In this document: piece by piece, positions 1-7,213 of the stretch
Layout of the letters: each line of letters begins with the position of its first letter
Position numbering within the stretch: position 1 is the first letter of the stretch
Origin: Actinomycetes bacterium
GTDB taxonomy: Bacteria; Actinomycetota; Actinomycetes; Propionibacteriales; Propionibacteriaceae
Assembly: GCA_023387135.1 (NCBI GenBank)
Contig: JAEWIK010000281.1
Span: forward strand, 1 to 10,784
Direction of reading: 5' to 3'
Length of the DNA stretch: 10,784 nucleotides
The notes under the pieces: generated by a model
Databases searched by the model: none
Told to the model about the DNA's origin: nothing
The model's input: the letters and a program-made list of their open reading frames with translations, nothing else
Translations under genes and position numbers: made by a program

Positions 1-706
1 CGCCCGAATCGCGGGCCGAGAACGGCGACTGCCAGCGGGCGGCGAGCAACAGCGCGTCCTGGAAGACGAGACGAAGGTCGGGCGCGGGCTCGATCACCGA
101 CTTCTTGATGAGCCCGCCGGTGTGGTGGTCTGCCCAGTCGTCGAGCACCTTCTTGCCAGCTTCAGTGCCGAGGTCGGTGTACCTGATGCCCGCGTCGTAC
201 ACGTCGGCGAGGGCGCGCAGGAAGTCGTCGTCGACCTTGAAGCCGTCGTCGATGACCACCTGGTCGGCGAGGTGGACGATCGGACGGTCGGGGAGCTCCG
301 CGGCGGTCGCCGCCTTCGGGTCACCGTCCAGGGCGAGCAGTGCGCCCCGCAGTGCCGCGAGGGCGTCCTTGCGGTCCTCGCCGCCCGCGCCCAGCGCCTT
401 CTCCAGCTCGGCGAGGCTCGTGCCGCGGGCGCCCTCGGTCAGCATCGACAGGGCCACCACGAGGCTCGACGGCGAGACGCCGACGTTGCCGTCGCGCGGG
501 GCGAAGGCCAGCAACTCGGTCCCGAGCGCGCGGGACGCCTGGACGACCTTGGGGAGGGACGCCGCGGCGTCGACGGGTACCGTCCGCGCTGCGACGTCGG
601 CGCGGACCGCGCCGACCTGGGCTGTGCCTCCGGCACCGGAGGCACACGACGTCAGCAGGGCAAGGACCGCCAGCAGCGCGAGGCCGGCGCGGAGATGACT
701 CGTCAT
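1..706 (-). CDS. Serpin-family protease inhibitor, lipoprotein (partial, 3' end off window)
   Basis: The first 235 codons of a serpin, reading leftward off the window edge. Residues 1-21 form a lipoprotein signal peptide: R6, a hydrophobic run at 8-18, and a lipobox LTSC with C21 as the predicted lipidated residue. The inhibitor would therefore be anchored outside the cytoplasmic membrane. After a short linker, the serpin fold is recognisable from NVGVSPSSLVVALSMLTEGA (residues 74-93), from DDWADHHTGGLIKK (189-202, the usual W..xxTxGxI segment) and from LVFQDALLLAARWQSPF (213-229), with the conserved Trp at 225. The position that is normally Asn in the LVNA motif is Asp217 here. The reactive-centre loop lies beyond the edge, so the target protease and inhibitory status cannot be judged. 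The start used is ATG at 706, where a GGGAGG sits only 1 nt upstream. An in-frame GTG nine bases further up is an alternative. Confidence 0.85.
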   Translation of the reverse strand, partial: MTSHLRAGLALLAVLALLTSCASGAGGTAQVGAVRADVAARTVPVDAAASLPKVVQASRALGTELLAFAPRDGNVGVSPSSLVVALSMLTEGARGTSLAELEKALGAGGEDRKDALAALRGALLALDGDPKAATAAELPDRPIVHLADQVVIDDGFKVDDDFLRALADVYDAGIRYTDLGTEAGKKVLDDWADHHTGGLIKKSVIEPAPDLRLVFQDALLLAARWQSPFSARDSG

Positions 707-809
707 GCCTCCCACACGCGCGAGCGGTCGGGTTCGTTGCGGCGTGCTCTGCCGAACCGAGGCATCGGGGCGGCGCCTATCGGACGGCGCGCTCGACGTT
801 CCGACCGCG

Positions 810-2684
810 TCAGCGTCCGGCTGCGTAGCCCTGGGCCCCGCGCGGGTTGCCTGCCGCACCCAGCAGCCCTGTCCCCGGGGCGCGGGTGACCGCCGAGAGG
901 CGACCGAGCGTCCAGTCGCCGGCCCGTTCCACGACGTGCCCGCGCGCCTGGAGACCGGCTATCACGTCGTCGCCGAGGCGGGACTCGACGACAGCGCCGG
1001 CGGGCGTCCACGTCCGCGGCCAGAACGAACCGGGGGCGGCCGTCGTGTGGAACGCCGGGGCATCGATGGCCTCCTGCGGCGTGTAGCCGCCGACGAGGAT
1101 GCGGAGCAGCATCAGCAACTGCCACTGGTCCTGCTGGTCGCCGCCCGGTGTGCCGCACGCGATGACCGGCTGTCCGTCGCGCAGGACGAGGGTCGGGGTG
1201 AGGGTCGTGCGGGGCCGCCTGCCCGGCTCCAGCCTGGAGGCCGCCGCCTCGTCCAGCCATGCCATCTGCAGGCGGGTGCCGAGGCAGAACCCCAGCCCAG
1301 GGATCGTGGGGGACGACTGCAGCCAGCCGCCCGACGGCGTCGCCGAGATCATGTTCCCCCACCTGTCCACGACGTCGATGTGACAGGTGTCGCCACGGGT
1401 GACGCCCCTGCCGTCGGTCGGCAGGTCGTCTGCTGGGACGGCGGTCTCCCCCACCGCCGAGGTGGCGCCTGCCATGGGCGAACCCGGGAGCGACCCCGCC
1501 AGCGCCCGGGAGGTGTCGTACTGCTCCCGCAGCGGCGGCAGCGTCGGCGTCAGTCCGGGAAGCGCGCCCGGCCGGAACTCCCGAGAGGCTGTCGGACCGA
1601 TCAACCTCCGGCGCGAGGCCGCGTACTCCTTCGACAACAGGTGGTCGAGGACGTCGGGGTCGAGGGCGTCGCGGTACCAGGTGTCGCGGTCGGCGAGCGC
1701 GAGCTTGAGGGCTTCGAGGATCGTGTGGGCGCCGAGCTCGGTGGAAGGGTCGAGCCGGTCGTCGTCGAAGCCGTCGAGGATCGCCAGCGCCTGCAGCAGG
1801 ACCGGCCCCTGCCCCCACGCAGGGGTCTTGGCGAGGGTGTGACCGCGGAAGTCCAGCGTCACGGCGTCCTCGATCGACGCCGAGAACCCTTCGATGTCGG
1901 CCGCCGTCATCACCCCCGCGTGGTCGCCCCCATCGGAGTGCCTGTGCGGAGTCCTGACGAACCGTTCCACCGCCGGGCCGACGAGGTCGCGCCATGCGCG
2001 GCGGGCGGCGTCGATCGACTCGCCCCGCGTGGCGTGGGCGCTGGCGGCGTCCGCGAGCCGGATCAGCACGTCCGCGTACTCGGGATTGGTGACGATCTCG
2101 CCGGGAGCGGGCGCACGTCCGTCCGGCAGCCAGCGGGCCGCCGATGTCGGCCAGTGGTCGGTGAACAGGCCAGCGACGGCGGTGATGGTCCTGACCGCCG
2201 CCGGCAGGATCGGGTGGCCTTCCCGCGCATAGCCAATTGCGTAGCCGAGGACCTCGGGCAACGACCAGGTGCCGTAGTCGCGCAGCAGCAGGAGCCACGC
2301 GTCGACCGCTGCCGGGATGGTCGCGGCGAGCGCCCCCGAGCCCGGGACGAGATCGAGGCCGAGCGAGGTGTAGTGCTCGATCGTCGCGCCGGCGGGCGCG
2401 GGGCCGTGCCCTGCCAGCACCCGCGGACGTCCCGGCTCTCCGGCCGTCACGAACACTGCCGGCACGTCGCCGCCCGGGCCGTTGAGGTGGGGCTCGACGA
2501 CGTGCAGCACGAAGGCGCCCGCCACGACGGCGTCGAAGGCGTTCCCTCCCCGTTCCAGCACCGACTGCGCGGAGGCCGTCGCCAGCCAGTGGGTCGAGGC
2601 CGCCATCCCGAACGTCCCCGCCAGGTCGGGGCGGCTGAGGAACTGCTCGGGCGGGGTGAACGCGCTGTTGGCCATGCCCAGCAT
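810..2684 (-). CDS. Gamma-glutamyltranspeptidase-family Ntn-hydrolase, cytoplasmic
   Basis: A 624-residue member of the gamma-glutamyltransferase superfamily, whose proenzymes cut themselves to expose an N-terminal threonine nucleophile. Visible family features are GGNAFDAVVA (residues 46-55), LNGPGGD (67-73), the cleavage and nucleophile site GDTCHIDVVD with Thr433, the PSGG stretch about 450, and CGTPGGDQQ near 510-518. Cleavage before Thr433 would give subunits of about 432 and 192 residues. No signal peptide is visible, unlike classical secreted GGTs, so a cytoplasmic enzyme acting on gamma-glutamyl compounds or another amide substrate is inferred. The exact substrate is unknown. The frame stays open upstream into the tRNA gene, so the longer start at 2792 is rejected. 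ATG at 2684 has a weak GGCGG 7 nt upstream; ATG at 2675 is equally possible. The serpin gene follows after 103 bp and may be co-transcribed. Confidence 0.88.
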   Translation of the reverse strand: MLGMANSAFTPPEQFLSRPDLAGTFGMAASTHWLATASAQSVLERGGNAFDAVVAGAFVLHVVEPHLNGPGGDVPAVFVTAGEPGRPRVLAGHGPAPAGATIEHYTSLGLDLVPGSGALAATIPAAVDAWLLLLRDYGTWSLPEVLGYAIGYAREGHPILPAAVRTITAVAGLFTDHWPTSAARWLPDGRAPAPGEIVTNPEYADVLIRLADAASAHATRGESIDAARRAWRDLVGPAVERFVRTPHRHSDGGDHAGVMTAADIEGFSASIEDAVTLDFRGHTLAKTPAWGQGPVLLQALAILDGFDDDRLDPSTELGAHTILEALKLALADRDTWYRDALDPDVLDHLLSKEYAASRRRLIGPTASREFRPGALPGLTPTLPPLREQYDTSRALAGSLPGSPMAGATSAVGETAVPADDLPTDGRGVTRGDTCHIDVVDRWGNMISATPSGGWLQSSPTIPGLGFCLGTRLQMAWLDEAAASRLEPGRRPRTTLTPTLVLRDGQPVIACGTPGGDQQDQWQLLMLLRILVGGYTPQEAIDAPAFHTTAAPGSFWPRTWTPAGAVVESRLGDDVIAGLQARGHVVERAGDWTLGRLSAVTRAPGTGLLGAAGNPRGAQGYAAGR

Positions 2685-2753
2685 GCTAAGGCCGCCGCGA
2701 CAGGCCCGGACGCGAGCTGGGCCCCGGTTTCGCGCTGGACCCGTCCGGCCCGG

Positions 2754-2759
2754 TAATCT
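2754..2759 (+). promoter_or_regulatory. Candidate -10 box for tRNA-Arg
   Basis: TAATCT lies 25 bp upstream of the mature tRNA 5' end, a sensible position for a short leader. No convincing -35 hexamer is visible 16-18 bp upstream, so this rests on one box only. Confidence 0.3.
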
Positions 2760-2784
2760 GGTCCCCGGCCCCACCACAGGCCAA

Positions 2785-2860
2785 GGCCCCATAGCTCAGG
2801 GGATAGAGCAGAGGTTTCCTAAACCTTGTGTCGCAAGTTCGAATCTTGCTGGGGTCGCCA
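2785..2860 (+). tRNA. tRNA-Arg(CCU), CCA encoded
   Basis: A complete cloverleaf can be folded by eye. The acceptor stem is GGCCCCA (2785-2791) with TGGGGTC (2850-2856), including one G-U pair. The D arm is GCTC/GAGC (2794-2797, 2806-2809). The anticodon stem is GAGGT/ACCTT (2811-2815, 2823-2827) around loop TTCCTAA, with anticodon CCT at 2818-2820. The T arm is GCAAG/CTTGC around TTCGAAT. The discriminator base is G2857 and CCA is encoded at 2858-2860. It reads the AGG codon, which is uncommon in high-GC genomes. It is divergent from the GGT-family gene. Confidence 0.97.
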
Positions 2861-2880
2861 TCGATGTCCACCCGCGTCTC

Positions 2881-2922
2881 CGCCACGAGCGAGCGCTGGC
2901 CGATCCCCCTCGTTCGTCGGCG
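2881..2922. terminator. Hairpin between convergent tRNA-Arg and rhamnosidase genes
   Basis: CGCC plus ACGAGCGAG (2881-2893) pairs with CTCGTTCGT plus GGCG (2909-2922). This gives 13 base pairs with one bulged C (2918), one G-U pair and a 15-nt loop. It sits 20 bp after the tRNA CCA and 4 bp beyond the rhamnosidase stop codon, so it could serve both transcripts. There is no T-tract on either strand, as is common in actinobacteria. Confidence 0.5.
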
Positions 2923-2925
2923 GAG

Positions 2926-5517
2926 TCAGGCCGTTCGGCGGGCCGTCAGGGTGTGGGGGCCGGCTCCCAGGGGGAGGGAGGGGACCGCGTCCGGCGAGGG
3001 GGCGGTGAGGGTCCAGCCTCGGGGGAGGTCGAGGTCGGCGCGGGTGCCTTGCGGGATCGTCAGGTCGATGACTGCTTGGTCGTCGTGGCGGGTCCAGGAC
3101 GCCGCCAGGGGGCCGCGGACCGTGTCGAGGGTCGCCGCGGCGCGGCCGAGGCTCAGGCCGAGCGGCGGCCTGACCACCACCCGCGACAGGCCGATCGCGT
3201 CGTCGGGGACCTGGATGCCTGCGAGCCTGCGGTAGAACCAGGCACCGACGGAGGCGTACATGGGGTGGTTGTGGGAGTTCATGCCCCCGCCGGTCGCGTA
3301 CTCCCAGCGCTCCCAGATCGTGGTCGCGCCGTTGGCGAGCATGTAGCCCCAACTCGGGTAGTCGGTCCGGGTGACCACGGCCAAGGCGAGCTCGCCGTGG
3401 CCGTGCTCGACGAGCGTCTCCAGGACGTACCTGGTGCACAGGTTCCCGGTCGTCAGATGGTTGTCGTGGGCGCGGATGTCGGCCACCAGGGCGGCGACAG
3501 TCTCCTCGACGTGAGCCGGCGGCACCAGGCCGAACTCCAGGGCGACGGCGTTGCAGGCCTGGTTCCCCGAGCCGTAGCCGACGCCCTCGTTGTAGAAGGC
3601 GGCGTGGAACACGGCGGCTGTGGACGCCACGCGTGCTGCGAGATCCGCCGCCTCGGCCTCGCGTCCGAGGACCGTCGCGAGCCGCTGCACCAGCACGCCC
3701 GTCAGGTAGTAGTGGGCGGTCGAGATGAGCTCGCCCGGCGTATGCGCCGCCACCGCCGAGATGCCGTCCGCGCTGGTGAGCGCCTCCCCGGCGGGCGGAG
3801 CCCAGTCCCCGTAGTAGCTGTACGAGACGATCCCGGCCTCGGCCCTGCTCGTCAGGTAGTCGTACCAGCGCCGGATCGACTCGTAGTGGGTCTCGGCGGT
3901 CCGGAGATCACCGTGGTGGGTCACCAGCAGCCACGGGATGAGCGCGAAACAGACCGACACCGGGTCCGCGGGGCGTGCCCCGAAGTGGTACGGGGCGGTG
4001 TCGGCGATCGCGCCGGCGTCGTCCTGGGTGTCGGCGATGTCCTGCACCCACTTGGGGAGGAACCGTGCCGTGTCGAAGGTGTGGACGAGCTCCTCGCTGC
4101 GGGCGGCCAGGTCGTTCAGCCAGCCCATGCGCTCGTTGCGCTGCGGGCAGTCGGTGGGCACCCCGTGCACGTTCGACACCTCGGTCCAGTGCACAGCCTT
4201 GCTGATCGCGTTGACCAGTTCGTTGTCGCTCTCGAACCCGCCACGAACCTGCATCGCCGAGCGGACGACCCGCACCTCGACGTCGCAGGCGTCCAGCTCG
4301 CCTGGATAGCCCTCGATCTGGACGTAGCGGAACCCGTGGTAGGTGAAGGCGGGCTCCCACCGCTGCCGGCCCCGCCCGTTGAGGATCAGGGTGTCGCAGG
4401 CGCGCGCCGACCGCAGGTTGCCCTGGTCGACGAACCCGTCGGCGGTGAGGGACTCGGCGTAGCGGAGGGTGATCGTCGTGCCCGACGGGCCGTCCGCAGA
4501 CAGCCTCAGCCACCCCGCGAGGTTCTGCCCCGTGTCGACGACGCAGACCCCGGGCGCCCGCCTGGTGACCGACGCGACCCGCAGGGTGTCGACCACCTCG
4601 ATGGGTTCCTGCGGACGGGCCTCGAGCACGCCGCCCGGGGCCTCCACCCGCATCGCGTGGAACAGCTCACGCATCGGCGCCGCGGTGAACGGCGGGTCGG
4701 CGAGCGTCCAGTGCTGGTTCTCGAGCCGGCTGTCGTACGTCTCGCCGTCGTAGATGCTGTCCTCGACGATCGGCCCGCGGAACGCCATCCAGCCGTCGAT
4801 GTCGAAGTGGTTGCCCGTGGCGATCACCACCGTGCTGCCGTCAGTGAGAGTGACCTCGAGCTGGGCCAGCAGCTTCTGGGTGCCCGACCACCCGTGGCCG
4901 AGGACCCCGCCGAGGACGTTGCCGCCGGCCTTCAGCAGGGCGGTGACGTCATGCGTGGCGTACTGCACCCGCTTGCCGGTGTCGGTCGGTGCGGGGTCCA
5001 GGACGGCGCCGCCCACCTTCTGCCCGTTGAGGTAGGCCTCGTACCAGCCCAGCCCCGTGACATAGAGCCTCGCGCTGGCGGGTGCGGCGTCCAGGGTGAA
5101 GGGCCGCCGCAGGTACAGCGCGCCTCCGCTCGAACTGCCTGCGTGCCCCAGCCATTCGGCCACCCAGTCGGTGCTCTCCAGCAGCGCGAGTTCGAACCAG
5201 TCGGGTTCCGAGAACGGCCCCGGGCGTCCCAGGTCGTCCCAGAGCCTCACCTTCCACCACGCGCGCTGGCGACTGTGCAACGCGGAACCGTCGTACTCGA
5301 CGAGAGGAGCCTGCGAGGCGACGCGGCGTCCGGAGTCCCACAGGTCCCCGACGTTCGCCTCCAGCAACTGGGCGGTGCTCGCCACCAGGACCTGGTAGCC
5401 GGTGACTGCCCTACCGGCCTCGGGAGACGACGCCTGCCAGGACAGCCGCGGTCGAGCCGTCCCCAGGCCCAGCGCATGCTCGACGAACTCGCACCGGAGC
5501 CTGGCTGCTGCAAACAT
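2926..5517 (-). CDS. GH78 alpha-L-rhamnosidase, cytoplasmic
   Basis: An 863-residue inverting alpha-L-rhamnosidase, releasing terminal L-rhamnose from glycosides or oligosaccharides. The apparent order is an N-terminal Fn3-like domain (about 2-105), the Bac_rhamnosid_N sandwich (about 130-290, with YLNGQKVG), the concanavalin-like domain (about 310-420), the (alpha/alpha)6 catalytic barrel (about 425-760) and a C-terminal beta domain. The barrel carries DCPQRNERMGW, whose Glu462 matches the GH78 general acid (the family usually has DCPQRDER). It also carries GATTIWERW, whose Glu736 matches the general base. No signal peptide or anchor is visible, so it should act on imported substrate, which fits the divergent ABC importer. 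ATG at 5517 is chosen because AAGGAA lies 6 nt upstream. A GTG five codons earlier has no ribosome-binding site. No rhamnose catabolic genes (isomerase, kinase, aldolase) are in the window. The aglycone or polysaccharide source is not readable from sequence. Confidence 0.93.
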   Translation of the reverse strand: MFAAARLRCEFVEHALGLGTARPRLSWQASSPEAGRAVTGYQVLVASTAQLLEANVGDLWDSGRRVASQAPLVEYDGSALHSRQRAWWKVRLWDDLGRPGPFSEPDWFELALLESTDWVAEWLGHAGSSSGGALYLRRPFTLDAAPASARLYVTGLGWYEAYLNGQKVGGAVLDPAPTDTGKRVQYATHDVTALLKAGGNVLGGVLGHGWSGTQKLLAQLEVTLTDGSTVVIATGNHFDIDGWMAFRGPIVEDSIYDGETYDSRLENQHWTLADPPFTAAPMRELFHAMRVEAPGGVLEARPQEPIEVVDTLRVASVTRRAPGVCVVDTGQNLAGWLRLSADGPSGTTITLRYAESLTADGFVDQGNLRSARACDTLILNGRGRQRWEPAFTYHGFRYVQIEGYPGELDACDVEVRVVRSAMQVRGGFESDNELVNAISKAVHWTEVSNVHGVPTDCPQRNERMGWLNDLAARSEELVHTFDTARFLPKWVQDIADTQDDAGAIADTAPYHFGARPADPVSVCFALIPWLLVTHHGDLRTAETHYESIRRWYDYLTSRAEAGIVSYSYYGDWAPPAGEALTSADGISAVAAHTPGELISTAHYYLTGVLVQRLATVLGREAEAADLAARVASTAAVFHAAFYNEGVGYGSGNQACNAVALEFGLVPPAHVEETVAALVADIRAHDNHLTTGNLCTRYVLETLVEHGHGELALAVVTRTDYPSWGYMLANGATTIWERWEYATGGGMNSHNHPMYASVGAWFYRRLAGIQVPDDAIGLSRVVVRPPLGLSLGRAAATLDTVRGPLAASWTRHDDQAVIDLTIPQGTRADLDLPRGWTLTAPSPDAVPSLPLGAGPHTLTARRTA

Positions 5518-5523
5518 TGTCGG

Positions 5524-5529
5524 TTCCTT
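5524..5529 (-). promoter_or_regulatory. Ribosome binding site of the GH78 gene
   Basis: AAGGAA on the minus strand, 6 nt from ATG 5517. It decides for this start over the in-frame GTG at 5532. Confidence 0.65.
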
Positions 5530-5621
5530 CACTCGGACGTCGGTGTCGCATGCCCGCCGCCATCGGATCGGAGAACACCTGCGGGACTCTAGCCACGCTC
5601 ACGGCCCGGAATCGATGGCTC

Positions 5622-5637
5622 TGGCCGATTGCGGCAG
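5622..5637. promoter_or_regulatory. Degenerate operator-like element
   Basis: TGGCCGATTGCGGCAG shares 11 of 16 positions with the element at 5643-5658, and their centres are 21 bp apart, two helical turns. The right half-site lacks the terminal CA, so this is the weaker of the pair. Confidence 0.3.
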
Positions 5638-5642
5638 CCCTC

Positions 5643-5658
5643 TGTCCGATACCGGCCA
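5643..5658. promoter_or_regulatory. Candidate operator upstream of the ABC importer
   Basis: TGTCCGATACCGGCCA is an inverted repeat of form TGNCCG-N4-CGGNCA. It matches the element upstream of the LacI-family gene (10148-10163) at 13 of 16 positions. Occurrence at two promoters of one locus suggests a shared regulator, but the regulator is not identified. Confidence 0.4.
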
Positions 5659-5758
5659 ATCACGCAGAGCGTCCGAAACCCCGTCCCTATGGTTGGGCGT
5701 ACGCCGTGGCGGGACAGTGTCCGAGGAGGGCCTCCGAGCCGTCACGAAATCCGAGACC

Positions 5759-5764
5759 AAAGGA
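5759..5764 (+). promoter_or_regulatory. Ribosome binding site of the solute-binding protein gene
   Basis: AAAGGA lies 5 nt before ATG 5770. The alternative ATG at 5764 would overlap this site, so 5770 is preferred. Confidence 0.65.
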
Positions 5765-5769
5765 TGACA

Positions 5770-7149
5770 ATGCAGTCAGTTCGTCACTCCTGGCGGCGAT
5801 GGGCCGCCGTCGCCGCATCCGCCGCGACAGTTACCGCCATGTTGGCCGCGTGCAGCGGCACCCCGGCCACCTCCACCCCACCGGCTCCCGACGCCAGCCC
5901 CGGCCAGACCGCCGGCGGCGATCCGCTGGACGGCAGTGCCATCACCATCGGCACCTACTCCCCGCTCGCACCTCAGTACGAGGCCTGGGCGGCCGCGTAC
6001 ATGAAGGAGTTCCCGAACCGCAAGGTCGAGATCCTTCCGGTGAGCGAGGACATCACCAAGTACCAGCAGATCCTCGCCACCCAGCGCATCAGCAACACGA
6101 TGCCCGACCTGATCTTCAACGTCGACTTCCTCGCCAACGTCTTCGCGCAGGACGATCTCGTCATCGACCTCGCCCCGATGCTCGCGGAGGGCAAGGACGG
6201 GCTGAAGACCGACAGCTTCGTCCCGCAGTTCCTCGGGCAGTACCGTCCGCTGGACGCCCCGGACAAGGTCACCGGCCTCCCGGTCAGCGCCGACTCGACG
6301 GCGCTGTTCTGGAACAAGACGCTGTTCGACAAGGCGGGCGTGAAGGAGTACCCGACCGAGAACTGGACGTGGGACGACTACGTGCGGGTCGCCAAGGAGA
6401 TCCAGAAGAAGTCGGACGGCGCGATCTTCGGTGCCACTCCCCCGGCCGAGGACGGCGGTTCGATCTCCTACTGGGGACCTGTCCTGCTGGCCTCCGGGGC
6501 GAAGGTCTACGACCCCGCCACCAACACCGTCGACATCAACTCCCCGGCCGCGATCGAGGGCTGGAAGAAGATGTTCGAGTTCTACCCCGACGGCGTGCCG
6601 CCCTACAGCGCCGGCGGCGGCGGCGCGTGGGACATCGGCTCGGGCAAGATGGCCATGGGCATCGGTTCGACGGCCCTCGTCTCCGCCACCCGTGAGAGCC
6701 TGAAGGACTACGAGTGGGACGTCACCCGGGTTCCGTCCATCAACGGCAAGCACCCGTCTGGCGGCGGCTCGTACGCCTTCTCCATCTCGGCCACCTCGAA
6801 GAACGTCGACGCGGCGTGGGCCTTCCTCGCCTGGTTCTACGATCCCGCCAAGGGTTCCCTGGTCGCGCAGAGCGCCGAGGGCGGCAACACGATCCCGCCG
6901 ACGCTGAGCGGGCTCGAGGGTGGCGCGTGGTCGGAGTCGTCGGTGCCTGCCAACATCAAGGTGTTCGCACAGACCGCCCAGGACGCCCAGTTGATGGTCG
7001 CGATGCCCGGCAGCACGCAGAACGTGATGACCGAAGCCACCAAGCAGGCCTTCCAGGAGGTCCTGCTCAACGGGGCCGACATCCAGGCTGCCTTCGACAA
7101 GGCGGCCGAGACCACCAACGCGGCACTGGCCGAAGAAGCGAAGAAGTAA
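5770..7149 (+). CDS. ABC transporter solute-binding lipoprotein (CUT1-type, family 1)
   Basis: A 459-residue extracellular sugar-binding protein, the capture component of the importer. Residues 1-28 are a lipoprotein signal: basic RR at 9-10, a hydrophobic core, and lipobox LAAC with C28. A Ser/Thr/Pro-rich linker follows to about residue 50. The mature part has the usual group features: ITIGTYSPLAPQYEAWAAAY near its start, MPDLIFNVDFLANVFAQ, a GLPVSADSTALFWNKTLFDK hinge segment, the W.WDDYVRVAKEIQ stretch and SISATSKNVDAAWAFLAWF. Many aromatic residues suit carbohydrate binding. It is first in an operon with two permeases, separated from the next gene by a strong hairpin. Its neighbours suggest rhamnose-containing oligosaccharides or glycosides as ligand. 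That is an inference from context, since family 1 proteins bind many sugars. Confidence 0.92.
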   Translation: MQSVRHSWRRWAAVAASAATVTAMLAACSGTPATSTPPAPDASPGQTAGGDPLDGSAITIGTYSPLAPQYEAWAAAYMKEFPNRKVEILPVSEDITKYQQILATQRISNTMPDLIFNVDFLANVFAQDDLVIDLAPMLAEGKDGLKTDSFVPQFLGQYRPLDAPDKVTGLPVSADSTALFWNKTLFDKAGVKEYPTENWTWDDYVRVAKEIQKKSDGAIFGATPPAEDGGSISYWGPVLLASGAKVYDPATNTVDINSPAAIEGWKKMFEFYPDGVPPYSAGGGGAWDIGSGKMAMGIGSTALVSATRESLKDYEWDVTRVPSINGKHPSGGGSYAFSISATSKNVDAAWAFLAWFYDPAKGSLVAQSAEGGNTIPPTLSGLEGGAWSESSVPANIKVFAQTAQDAQLMVAMPGSTQNVMTEATKQAFQEVLLNGADIQAAFDKAAETTNAALAEEAKK

Positions 7150-7159
7150 CCGTGTGACA

Positions 7160-7194
7160 CGCTCGGGTGAGGGGGACTCCCTCTCACCCGAGCG
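7160..7194 (+). terminator. Intercistronic 16-bp hairpin after the binding-protein gene
   Basis: CGCTCGGGTGAG (7160-7171) is a perfect complement of CTCACCCGAGCG (7183-7194). The stem continues inward through one G-U and three G-C pairs to a 3-nt loop ACT. It lies 10 bp after the stop codon and has no T-tract. In sugar ABC operons such hairpins commonly stabilise the upstream message or end part of the transcripts, giving more binding protein than permease. It could be an attenuator or an mRNA-stability element rather than a full terminator. Confidence 0.75.
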
Positions 7195-7201
7195 CACCTG
7201 T

Positions 7202-7207
7202 GAGGAG
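7202..7207 (+). promoter_or_regulatory. Ribosome binding site of the first permease
   Basis: GAGGAG lies 6 nt before the GTG at 7214. It supports this start over the in-frame GTG at 7154, which precedes the hairpin. Confidence 0.75.
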
Positions 7208-7213
7208 ACGGCA

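Larger units (their letters stand above)
5518..5769. promoter_or_regulatory. Divergent regulatory region, rhamnosidase / ABC importer
   Basis: 252 bp separate the rhamnosidase start from the binding-protein start, and I see no convincing small gene in them. Two related palindromic elements lie in the middle and are listed separately. A TAGAGT at 5591-5586 on the minus strand could be the -10 box of the rhamnosidase gene, and TATGGT at 5688-5693 that of the importer; neither has a clear -35. The hexamer TCCGAG occurs three times in the importer leader (5720, 5733, 5750). Confidence 0.45.

Noticed and set aside
724..808. GCGGTCGG / CCGACCGC inverted repeat with a nested GGTTCG/CGAACC pair between the GGT and serpin genes
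   Set aside because: The outer stem is 8 bp with a loop of about 69 nt and the inner stem is 6 bp. This is too weak to call a terminator in such GC-rich DNA.
2785..2922. tRNA-Arg as an integration site with an island to its right
   Set aside because: No integrase gene is present and no direct repeat of the tRNA 3' end was seen elsewhere in the window.
2482..5592. 1036-residue open frame on the plus strand opposite the rhamnosidase
   Set aside because: It is an antisense shadow of the GH78 gene with low-complexity composition. It also runs through the tRNA gene and has no family motifs.
5720..5755. Three TCCGAG direct repeats in the importer leader
   Set aside because: The hexamers are short and unevenly spaced (13 and 17 bp) and are likely by chance in this base composition.
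7154..7213. GTG at 7154 as the start of the first permease
   Set aside because: It would translate through the 16-bp hairpin and ignore the good GAGGAG site before GTG 7214.
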